This document shows, piece by piece, positions 21,239 to 31,090 of a stretch of DNA of 64,000 nucleotides (positions within the stretch are counted from its first letter, which is position 1; every line of letters begins with the position of its first letter). This stretch comes from Gymnorhina tibicen (Eukaryota > Chordata > Aves > Passeriformes > Artamidae), in the NCBI GenBank assembly GCA_013399875.1, contig VXAZ01002267.1, positions 1,143,446 to 1,207,445 of the forward strand, in the 5' to 3' direction. The notes under the pieces were generated by a model. That model was not told the origin of the DNA, ran no database searches, and was given only the letters and a program-made list of their open reading frames with translations. The translations under genes were made by a program, and so were the position numbers.

Positions 21239-24200
21239 TCTGAGCTACAGACTTAAGCCTCTTACTGGGAGTTGAAACAGTTTTTGTATTGTCCCTAGAT
21301 CATGTATTGAGGAGAAAGCAGACCAGACGGTGAGCAGTGGGTTGCATACACCAGGGAAGATGTAATTTGAAAAGGAATCCATCTTTATACTGAGTCATAA
21401 CAGAAGTTTTATTATTACCTCTCCATGTGTGGGTATAACACCTTATTTAAAGTTGGAAATACAAACTGACTCTGAAGTAAGGATTACAAAGTAGAAAGAC
21501 TTCACAGTGGTTAAAAAGGTCTCACCCTAAACATCACCCTATGCCAGAAGATGAAAGGAGAAAATCAAGAGAAATATAAACATTTAAAAGTCCTTATTGT
21601 TGTTTTAAAATTTGCCCATCCTCAATGAATATATAAGCACAGGGAGATTATGCTGCCTTGTGTTTGCTCATCCCTGCTCTTTCTCAGCTCACCTATTGCT
21701 TAGGTGTATTAGAAGCAAATAGCACCTTAAAAAAAAAAATCACCTCTGATTTGCATCAAATCAAAGGAGTTTGTAGCTATCTGAAGTTTTACAAGTGGGG
21801 ACTTCACTTTAGTGATGAAGTTTCAATGGCTTATTTCCTGGTACTTAGAGGAGATTTGTGCTACACCAGTAGCTTGTTAAGCTGTTACCCTGTTTTGTAG
21901 GTACTAATTTCTTTTAATGTGAGTTTACTTTGTCTTGCTTTGTTTGCTGTTATTTCTTGAGTGGGTTTGGTTATCTCCTCCTTAAAAGGAGATTTCAGAC
22001 TGATAGTATTTACCAAAGAGAGCCATGGACATTATTTTAACCATTAATGCATTTGTCACCATTTGGGAGGACTTCTGTTGACTCTAAGTAAATGTTTCTG
22101 AGTTAATCTGTGAATGTGAAAAATGTCTTAAAAATTACATGTAACCATAAAGGTCAATACCATCATGCTAAATATTTTCTAATTAAAATATCAAAAAATT
22201 TATATGAAAAGAGAAAAATTAAAATAGTAGATCGACAGACTTGTGTGGTATGTGGGGTTTTTTCCCCTTAATGTTTGCTCCAAAGATGAAGACAGCCAAG
22301 GAAAGATGCTTTTTCATTCTGTTAATTGGGTCCCACAAAAAACAAAACGGCTGTGTATTTACCATTGTATTTATACAACAAAATACAGTTATGAAACAAG
22401 TAATGTGTCTCTAAAAGCAAAAACAGGGTGACAGCAGGTTCTAGATGCCTTTGAGAAGCCCAAGAGCTGCACATAAGCCAAAAGCATTGATTTGAATTCC
22501 CAACTTGATGATCAGCTCGAGTAAAAAAAAAAAGTAAATAATAAGTTCCTCACAATGAAGATTTACTGCATATTCTCACCAGATCACTCTTTGTCTGGTC
22601 CCAGTTTCCACGGAGGAAAAAAAAGGTAAGGTTTGGGGAAAGCTGAAAGAACCTTTGTAAGGATTTCGTGAAACTTCTTAATGTCAGGTTTTGGTGTGAG
22701 AACTTGGAGGGGGTTGCGGGCCATAGTGAGGGGTTACTTTAACAAATGCATTCCTGACCAACTCAATTTATACAATCATTCTGGCAAAGGTCTTAAACTT
22801 TTTAAAATAAAATGTAAAAATCTGGGAGCAGAGATCAAAGTCTATAACTCCCTTCCTCCAGTTAAATATCCCCTCAGCCCTCCTCTATGTACTAGCATCT
22901 CTTGGAGGTTTGACACAGCATGACTGTATCAACAGAAGTGGAAATTGCATGAGCGAGCCAATTCAGGCCAAATAGGAAACACCAGCCAACTTTCATCTGA
23001 TATCTGAATTTCCATAAAGAGTTGAAAAAAACACTCTTTTCTCTTTCTTTTTTTGTCCATTTTTTTTTATTTTAGTGTGCACGCGTTTCTTCCCCTTATC
23101 CCCAGATCTCCATTATCTCTTTTTTCATCATTTTTAGTGGTTTTCACACTTGAAGAGTGAAAGAACCCAAAGACGGTTGAATTAGGAAATTTTAGTACAA
23201 TTTTTGACTGGGCAGAGCATCCGAGCTCCTAAAATTAGATCACGCTGTGTTTCAATTTCAAAGTATTTGTAACTGCTACAAAAAATCCCTCACTGAAAAA
23301 GATTTGTAAATTCTTATTTTTTCATTATTATTTGAATCTCGGGGGCATAACAGAAGTATTGAACAATCCCAGCCAAAATCATGAGCATCCTCCAGCCTTT
23401 CTCATCACTTTACTGCCTTTGCTAACCACTCTTATGGACTCAACAGTTAATTTTCCTTCTTTCCCTTGGAGAACTTAGGATCAAAAACAACTAAAAATGT
23501 TAACAAGTAGCACATTTAATAGGAGAAAACAGAATCATAGGGACGCAGTAATTTTCCTGAAGTCACACTGGAAGTCCCCTAGTCAGGCAAAGACGCGAGC
23601 CTGGACCTTATGTCCCGGTCCACAACTCAAATATTTAGGTTCAATATTTACTTTATTCACATAATTTAAATGCAACAGCAACAAAGTTTAAAGTGCAAAA
23701 CCATTCTCAGACAGGTTGTTCCTGGCTCTGATGTACATTTTTTCATATTGGAAGCTCAAGATTTTAATAAATTTGTGATTATTATTATTTATTACTGTAA
23801 ACTGGCTTATGTGACACTGTCTGAGGTTGCCTTATCATAATGAACCTGACTACAGCACGCACAATCCCTCCTACACAAGGGAATGAAAAATTTCTAAGAA
23901 TCAGACTTCTAAGTATGATCTTTGGCGAATACCAAAGAAATATGAATCACTTGTCATGAGTCACATGAAAATGTTACAAGGCATAAAACAAGAGCTGTTC
24001 ACGTGAAACATTTTGCATGAGAAAAGGTGGTCAGCTGACTAGGTCAGGAAAGTGGCTGCAGGACCTGTGAATTTCCACTGAGATGTTTTTATTTTAACAT
24101 GTGAAAAAAAAATCTCCTTTCTTGAAGACACTGATGCAGTGGGAAATGAGAATTTCAAGTAGCTGTATTTCAACCCAAGGCCCAGCAAAAAAACCCCACC

Positions 24201-25620
24201 CTTGTCAAGACCAATTTACCATGCCACAAGTTTCTAATGGATGTGAGAAGAAGGTTGATCTGAAAACAAAAATCTTTAATAACAGGTTTTCTATTGCTCT
24301 TACCACATTAATGCCATAGATCTGGTGTCTAAAAGACAAGCACTGTATCTGTGTTTTACCCTCTCCTTATTACATGATTCACTGTTGTGTCTGCTCTGTA
24401 ATTTGGCTGTACCTGGCTCACTTTGCAGTGGGTCTCAGTGTGGTCTGAACTGTGTGAGAGGTTGGTCTTGGTACTTATGTGAAGCAGTTTAGAGATGGCT
24501 TGGGAAATCTCCACTGAAACCACAGTTCCTTTGGTGCAGACGTGCCCAGAACCTTTCTTTGTGGATTTATTCACATCATGCGCCTGTAAGACAGAGAATT
24601 AATATCTTCTGTCAACCCTGTTTTGGAGATGATAAATGGCTGCCTGGTGAAGTAGTGGGGCTTGCCCACACTCAAACAGAGAGTCTGGGGAAGAGCAAGG
24701 AGCTGCCCCCAAATTATCTCAATCTCGCTCAAAAAAAATTGCTTTGCTGCCATAGCATCCTTGTCCCTGGATGAACAATTCCACGCAACTCTGGAAATAT
24801 TTCAGTTCTTCATTTTTGTATCAGGACTCTTGAAATGGCCAAATTTGAAGCGAAAAATACTAATCTGATATATGTGGATAAACGCTTGGGTCGCCAAGGG
24901 CAGAGTCTGATTTCACTGTTGGACAGATGACACAAATATCAGACAAAGGCAACAGAAGCAGTTTTGGTTGTCTTGGAAGTTAGGGAAAACATAGCAGTAT
25001 TTTTAGTGCACTGCACAAGTGGTACCTGACCTGGTGGTTTCCTGGCAAATGAAAGATGAGAAAGAACAGGGAGGACATGACAGATACAACCAGGTGGGTT
25101 CCCAATTATCATGAAAAGAAAGGGCTTTGTCCCCAGAAAACTTTTAGGATAGCTGATGCTGCTTCAGTAAAGTTGACACAAGTGTAAGAAAACGGCAAAA
25201 AATGTAAAATAGCTTTTCAAAACATCCATTTTTATCCCCACTACAATGTTTACTTCTCCTTTAATATACTGAAAAGAGTTCCATCCCAGAGGAACGTTCT
25301 GGACATGCTGTATTATACAGTAACATTATGCTCTAATGTTTCAGTCATCTAAATATTGTTTTTGGGATTACTCATGGAAACTTCACAGTGGAAGAGGAAA
25401 GGGGAGGGGAAGTTGCATGGAGAAGGGAGGGGGGAAACATCCCCTATTAAAGCTCCATTAGCTCCAGAAAGGAGCTCTGTGAAGTGCATGAAAAATATTG
25501 TGGATTATTCAAAGACATCTATAATTTGAGTGTCTGTTTTCAATGTCAAGTTTCCTCCTAACCCCTATCACTTTTTTCCCTCTTTTTTTAATGTTTTTTT
25601 TTTTAATTTTATTTCTGCAG
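21239..25620. other. Intergenic or intronic DNA, no gene recognised
   Basis: AT-rich DNA with poly(A)/poly(T) stretches. A possible MIR-like remnant at 23545-23620 is listed separately. Minus-strand frames at 24356-24574 and 24571-24753 are short and unsupported. Confidence 0.5.
23545..23620 (+). mobile_element. Possible MIR/CORE-SINE-like remnant
   Basis: TTTTCCTGAAGTCACACTGG, then GTCCCCTAGTCAGGCAAAG and GCGAGCCTGGACCTT, parallels the MIR core phrase for a run like CAAGGTCACACAGC ... GCAGAGCCAGGACTCGAACC. The alignment is by eye and diverged. If real it is an ancient tRNA-derived SINE relic. Confidence 0.3.
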
Positions 25621-25644
25621 AGGAGGATAATGATTATTACAGAA
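25621..25644 (+). other. Microexon-like 24-nt segment
   Basis: A long T-rich tract ending TTATTTCTGCAG at 25620 is a very good 3' splice acceptor with TGC close to the AG. Twenty-four nt later comes AGAA/GTAAGT, a near-consensus donor. The segment length is a multiple of three and is open in two frames (RRIMITE-type or EDNDYYR-type peptide). This matches the layout of neural microexons. However, acceptor-like and donor-like pairs this close are expected a few times by chance in 64 kb, and no host gene is known. Confidence 0.12.
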
Positions 25645-25836
25645 GTAAGTGGGGAAAAGATGGATTGTCTTTATATGAAGTGTAAGTGTTGGGTAAGGCA
25701 ATTAAGCGGAACAGAAAATAACTAGGATTAAAAGCCTTTTTTAGATCCTGCCAGGGCTGAAATCGTTGTCACAGGGAAGATGTGTTTAAGCCCCAGCAAA
25801 GTTTGGGTGAGGCAATTGTGAAGATGACGGTCTAAT

Positions 25837-26700
25837 GACTGTAAAACCTTCAAAACGGCAAACAGGAGAGGAGAAGTCTTCCCACGAAGGAAGGACACCT
25901 TCTCTTCCCCTCTTCCTCCCCCCGCCCAGGGTTTTTTTAATGTCAGACGTGAACTGCACACTGCACACCTGTGATAAATATAACCCCACAGCTGTCACTC
26001 GGGGCTGGGAGCGTGGGCAGGAGTGGGCCGGGGGACAGCATCTCCCCTGGCCCCCACGCAGGCTGCTCCGAGCTGAGGTTTCAGCTGGCAGTTCCAGAGA
26101 AAGCAGGTGGTGAAGCCGGGGTGAATCACTGCGCTGGCAACTTTTGAGTCAAGGTTGAGGAAGGGGTTATTACACAACTTTCACGTTCGAGGTGGAGAGC
26201 GCTGAGAGCTCAGGAAAGAGCAAACCCACACGAATTCATCGGCAGCTGGGGAAAGCAGTAGCCTTCACGCTTTGCTCTCCCCCTCTGCCCTCCCAAATCT
26301 CGCAGGGAAGCAATTCACAGAGGAGGCTGCAGGTAAAACCATACATGAAATCACACAGTGGTTTGGTGTAGTGCTGATTATCCCTCATCACCAGACCAGG
26401 CTTCTTTGCTTTGGACAACCAGTTTTAGTAGGGTTCGAGCCACGTGGAGTGAGAAAAATCAGAAAAAACCAGCCCCGGTACACAGGCACAGAGGGAGGAA
26501 GCAGATTTGTGAAAGCCCCTCCCATGTGAAGCAGGGCACAAGCTGCTGCTAGAGCTGTTTCCCCTCCAGCTGCCTCAAAACAGCTCCATTTTGCAACCTC
26601 AGGTGCAGGATCCGTGGATGCTGCAGCCTTTCCTCTTCTCCTTCATGCCTGCACCAGGCACCAGCTCGCCCCCAGCCCTCCCTGCTGGGTCAGGATGACA
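25837..26700. promoter_or_regulatory. GC-elevated block, possible regulatory element
   Basis: This is the most GC-rich stretch of the window, with CpGs spread through 25990-26270 (near CACTCGGGGC, GGGCCGGGGG, TTCACGTTCGAGG, GAGAGCGCTG, CATCGGCAG). CpG density is well below a classic CpG island. Open frames overlap on both strands without a clear winner. It could be an enhancer, a promoter or simply a GC-richer patch. Confidence 0.3.
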
Positions 26701-27596
26701 GATCTAAATAACAGGAGTAATGACAGCTGATGGTATAATTAGAGCAGTGAATTAAGTGTGGGCGTCCTGCAATTTGAGAGGTAGCTTGTGACCTCTGGGC
26801 TGTATCCATCGTTGATGTGTGCCCTGGGACACCCCTCTGTAATCAGTGGGATGGCACAGGCAGCAAGTGAGAGCACATTTAATCCCTTTTTTTTGGCAAA
26901 AAACATGCTAGGTAGGAAAAAGCAACACCACACTCAACCTGCCCCACAGTTTGGACAAGAAAATGAATTTGGTGCTGTGCTGAGTAATTCTTGCTCTAGT
27001 CACAGATAATCTGCTTTGGTATTTATGTTTAGTACTAGCAGTATATAATATTTCTGAACTGCTTGTACTCAAAGTTGCGTGATCAGGCACTAATGGACCT
27101 CACTGCAACCTTGCTCTCCCCAAGCAGCAGCCTGAACTCACAGACTGGCTTCTGGTTCTTATGCTCACCACTGCTGCACACATTGCCTCTGCAGCTGGAG
27201 AGATCAAAACGTTCTTTTTCCCTTGTGTTACACAGTGAAATTTCAGACCCAGAACTTTCTGGCATTTGCTTCTGAGGAGAAAGTGGGGAAATTAATCTGT
27301 TCTGTTTGTTCTGGCTTAAATATGGAAACATCTGTTAAACTGTCTCCGATTGCCTCCTGGCTGCATTAAAGTGATGACAAATTTTGCCACTGATTACTGA
27401 GTATACTTCACTTTTTTTTCTTTTTTTTGCATGCAAATTCTGTGCAATGCTCAGGACTGCTGTACCTGTTAGTTTGGCTGCCTGCAAAATGATAGGGATT
27501 AGATCTGCATATCAGCCTCACGTGTTGTACTGATGAGCTGCCCCACAGCTACACACTAGTGCAGAATTCTGTCAATTGTCCGGGAAGGTCCCAAAT

Positions 27597-27695
27597 ATCT
27601 ATATATTTATACTATATTAAATATATGTATGATATAGATATACACAGTCCACATATCTATATAGTCTATTTTAATATATATATTTTTATATGCAT
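27597..27695. repeat. AT-rich low-complexity block
   Basis: TATC, TATA and ATAT words dominate, with imperfect self-complementarity (for example ATATATGTATGATATAGATA). The tyrosine/isoleucine-rich frames on both strands come from this composition. Confidence 0.88.
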
Positions 27696-28491
27696 GCATA
27701 TCTCTGCTTGTACCTTGCCTCTGGGTTGGCTTTCGGACCAGAAATTGATTTGAGAAATAGAAAAGGATTTGAGCAGAAATCCTATTGCTGAACATAGCAT
27801 ATCAGTGCTAAGAAGAGTTCAAAGTGGAGGTGCAGAAAGAAGTTCTCAACCAAGGAACCCTGGCAAGGACTACTCAGTGCTTTGCTGGGGAGATGGGCCG
27901 AGTTCAAGCAATGGTCACCTCTCTCCCAGGAATCAGAAGATAAACCATAGGCCGAACAATTCCTACAAGGCCAGAAAGTAATCAAAGGAGCGGGAAGACT
28001 CTAAGGGAGCAAAAAAATTTCTTGCAGATGTTTCTGGGTTAAGGAAAATGCTCTTGAGTGTCTGAGTGGAGAAGAGAGAAAAACATCTAGAAAAGGAGGA
28101 ACAGAGGAAATAAAGGGCTGTGAGGTTTGGGTCCTACTCAGAGGTTTGGTTCACTACCCAGTGCCCTCAGGAAAGGGCACTGATGACCATTTTGGGATGC
28201 CTGTAATCCTTCCTCAGCTGCTGAGGCAACCCCAGATTGCAGAGAGCATTTAAGTGGGCTGAGTGTAATTACCTGATTGGCATTAAGTAAGAGTCTAATT
28301 AGCACTTTTTGGCACATCTTCCTTTGAACATATGGAGTTCAATGCTTCTGTAAATAAGATATTTATATGACACTCCCAGCAATACACTTAATGATGACTT
28401 TAAAGATTATTTTCTACATTTTCCAGAAGTAACGCTTAAAGCAGGTGTGCTGGACACTGGGGATTTCTGGTGAACAGAGGGATTGAGTTAT

Positions 28492-28530
28492 TGGGCTAAA
28501 TTCTGCTGACTGGTGTAAACTGTGGCAAGC
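28492..28530. repeat. Possible ancient amniote repeat remnant
   Basis: TGGGCTAAATTCTGCTGACT followed by GGTGTAAACTG resembles the GGGCCAAATTCTG...TGGTGTAAA motif of an old palindromic repeat family shared by sauropsids. The match is short and by eye. Confidence 0.35.
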
Positions 28531-29037
28531 ATCAAGAGCTTTAGGGAGAAAACTTTTGAGGCTGTAGTGGTAGAAGATAATGCATTTGTGGCTCGTCAAG
28601 AAAACTCCTTTCCACATGTGGAACCTGGGGAATTCCTTACTGCACAACAAAACTGAAACAAGATGCAGGAGAATGGCTCAGGATTTTTGAGAGAAATTAT
28701 TTTAACTTACACTGTTGGACATTTAAAATTAATCAGTGAAGGAACTGCATTCTGTAGCTCTCTGCTTGGGTCTAAGAACTTAATCCAAAGTTTCGTAAAG
28801 TGAATACTGTAAATACACAGCCTCAGTGCATTTGCTGCAATGCTGCAATTAGTCTCTGGTAAAATAGCATCCCAAATTATCACCAAAGGTTCCCCTTCGC
28901 TGATGAGAGGAAAGAAGTAACAATCTCATAACCTGATGATTATTAATATTGTATAAACCCCCTATTTTTAACTGAGATACTTTAAATAGATACAAGTTGC
29001 TATCTCTGCTTATAACTGACAAAGGGTAAGAGGAAAA

Positions 29038-29075
29038 TTTCTCTTGAGCAAGGAAGGGTTTCTCTTAAGCAAGGG
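29038..29075. repeat. Short imperfect tandem duplication, 21-bp period
   Basis: TTTCTCTTGAGCAAGG at 29038 recurs as TTTCTCTTAAGCAAGG at 29059 with one substitution. No function is inferred. Confidence 0.8.
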
Positions 29076-29620
29076 TTGCTTAATCCCACGTTTTCTGCAG
29101 GGCTTCTTGTACTTGCCTTGGTAACAGTGATTCAGATCATGTGTTGGATCAAGCTTCCTTACTGGAGGATTAGGAAATATGATGGTTTGTTCCAAGAGAA
29201 ATGAATGTTTTAGACATTTGGCAGAACCCTGTGGCTGACCATGAATCACAACTTTTGGTCAATCACTGCTCAACACCTGTCTACAAAATGCTGGGGGAGG
29301 AGGGGGTCAGAAATGTAGTAACTCCATGCTTTCTCTGCAAAATTAAATTATTGCAGTGAGCTTTGGATGACGTTATTAAAGTGACACAGTGAGAAATACA
29401 ACTTTTTTCCCTTTATTGCCTTGAGTCAGTTGATAATTCACAGCGGTGAACAAAAGAAAGCCAGTGGATAACACATGTTAGCAAGGTCTCTGCAAAATTA
29501 CCTTCCGTATTAGACTTTTTCTTTATCACTGAGATCCGCTGCCAGTTCACATTAAAATTCAAAGTGCTGACAAATGCGTTTCTCTTAACAAGATCACCAT
29601 TATCTTTTTCTTTTTGCTAG

Positions 29621-29641
29621 GCAGGAGCAAGGCAGAGACTG
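29621..29641 (+). other. Microexon-like 21-nt segment
   Basis: The acceptor-like TATCTTTTTCTTTTTGCTAG ends at 29620. A donor-like ACTG/GTAAGC follows after 21 nt, a multiple of three. All three frames are open across so short a span. It is probably a chance pairing and is recorded because it parallels the 25621 case. Confidence 0.08.
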
Positions 29642-30493
29642 GTAAGCAGAGCTCCTGACACCCCTGCAGGTTGTTTATTGAGGGGGAAGGATTCTATCAT
29701 TTCAGGACAGCTACATCCAGCTCATGGGGTCTCAAGGTCATGTGACCATCACCGTGAAGAATTTGGCCCCTTGTACCACTGGGGAAGTGGAGGCATCATC
29801 TAATGCACTGAAACAGCATCTCAGTGCAGCATCTTCCTCATCTTCCTCCCTCTCCTCGCCATTCACTCCTGGCACTGCTGCCCACCACATGAGCACTTGG
29901 AAGGGGATTATTGTCATGACTTTGCACCTGGAAGTTCAAAGAGGTCAGGCCCCCACAGCAATGCAGGTTGTCACATGGATTGTCACAGGGAGTTTGTGAT
30001 TTAGCTGAACTCCAGCTCCCAAGCATTGCTTGATGGTCACCAGAAAGGCCTAAGAAAGATTTTTCTACTACTACTATTAATTATTATTATTATTATAATA
30101 ATAATATTTGAAAGGTTGTCATGGCCTAAAATGAAGCTGGAATTGCCACCCATTGCTGGTTTCCTTGTGGGAAAATTTTTAACGTTTTCCTTTGCCTCTG
30201 CCCTGACCCTCAGCTGTCACTGTGTCACCCAGGCGATGAACTCAGGTACCAAGCTGCATGTATCCGGCTTTTACACCAAAATGGTTTGCTGTACTAGACT
30301 CAAAGTACATATTTAAAAAAAAAGGTAGAGAAATCTTTATCAGGGACACACATAGGGAATCAGCACAGATTATCGGTTTTGCAAGATGGTCAGAATGAGT
30401 CTCACCTTCTGATCAAAGCTATCACCTCTCCTTTTGATAATAAAACCTGCACAGAAGCAACTTGTCCCTGATTTGGGGTAAGAAATCGCCTAC
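29642..30493. other. Noncoding stretch with an ATT/TAA microsatellite
   Basis: A 91-codon plus-strand frame at 29724-29999 is serine-rich and unsupported. The triplet microsatellite at 30065-30108 is listed separately. No gene is called. Confidence 0.5.
30065..30108. repeat. (CTA)n-(ATT)n-(ATA)n microsatellite
   Basis: CTACTACTACTA passes into ATTATTATTATT and then ATAATAATAATA. The ATT and AAT halves are mutually complementary, so the strand could fold on itself. The isoleucine run in the overlapping frame is a product of this repeat. Confidence 0.93.
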
Positions 30494-30645
30494 CTGTTTG
30501 TAAGCCCTGGAATTGTCAAACCTGACAACCTGAGTGTTCCTGCTGTAAAATCTGTGCCCGTAATCAGCGTCTCGATCTCCAAAGATCTGGATGCTTTCTG
30601 CAGATCGTCTGACCTCTCCAATAAAAATATCCAAGCTCATATCAT
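30494..30645 (-). CDS. Best candidate coding exon in the window, unidentified
   Basis: The minus-strand frame begins near an ATG at 30640 (peptide MSLDIFIGEVRRSAESIQIF, then GDRDADYGHRFYSRNTQVVR) and reaches AAACAG/GTAGGC, a good donor, at 30494/30493 exactly in phase 0 after 49 codons. A possible acceptor CAG ends at 30646, but its pyrimidine tract is weak, so this could instead be a first coding exon. Four CpGs are retained in this AT-rich setting. The residue mix is balanced and charged, unlike the low-complexity chance frames elsewhere. After the donor the frame runs to a stop at 30422. I could not assign a family, and no neighbouring exon is certain. Confidence 0.42.
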
Positions 30646-30999
30646 CTGATCAAATCCTCTCAAACCTTGCTAGCCATTTAGGATTCACACACATCCCACC
30701 AGAGTGCTGATGCTGATAAAAATGTAATACTCCAAAACCCAGAGATCACTGGTAAGACAACCATCTGAGTGGATGCTGAGGCCTGAATTCTCCTCTCAGT
30801 GTGGCCATCATGAGTTTCATACAATGGAGAGCAGTCCAGAGCTGATATGTCATTCAGATTTTTTTTTTCCTAGGCTTGCAAACTCAGGTTTTATTTTTCA
30901 TTGACAAAATCTGAAAGCAAAAAAAAAAAAATCCAAAAAATCCTCACCAAAAACCTCCCATGAAACCCCAAAACAGGAAAAGAAAAATACTAAATATTT

Positions 31000-31090
31000 G
31001 GTTGGATGTCCCTCCCCATGTCAGGGCTATTGGAATAAGAAGATTTTTAATGTCCCTTCCAACACAAAACCTTCTATGATTCTGTGATTT
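31000..31090 (+). mobile_element. CR1 LINE 3' tip
   Basis: GGTTGGATGTCCCTCCCCAT leads to TTAATGTCCCTTCCAACACA and the terminal CTTCTATGATTCTGTGATT. The order matches a plus-strand CR1 3' terminus, about 90 bp long. Confidence 0.85.

Larger units (their letters stand above)
26701..29620. other. Intergenic or intronic DNA with AT-rich repeat patch
   Basis: No gene recognised. It holds an AT-rich, TATA/TATC-like low-complexity block at 27597-27695, a possible ancient repeat end at 28492-28530 and a short 21-bp-period duplication at 29038-29075. Confidence 0.55.

Noticed and set aside
23531..23545. AGAATCATAGGGACG as a CR1 tip
   Set aside because: Only about 12 bases match and no CR1 body follows. 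The adjacent sequence looks more like a MIR-type relic.
26357..26446. tRNA-like A box (TGGTGTAGTGC) and B box (GGTTCGAGCC)
   Set aside because: The spacing is possible, but no acceptor or anticodon stem pairs around them, so no tRNA gene or SINE head is supported.
30026..30316. 96-codon frame with an isoleucine run
   Set aside because: The run is the translation of an ATT microsatellite.
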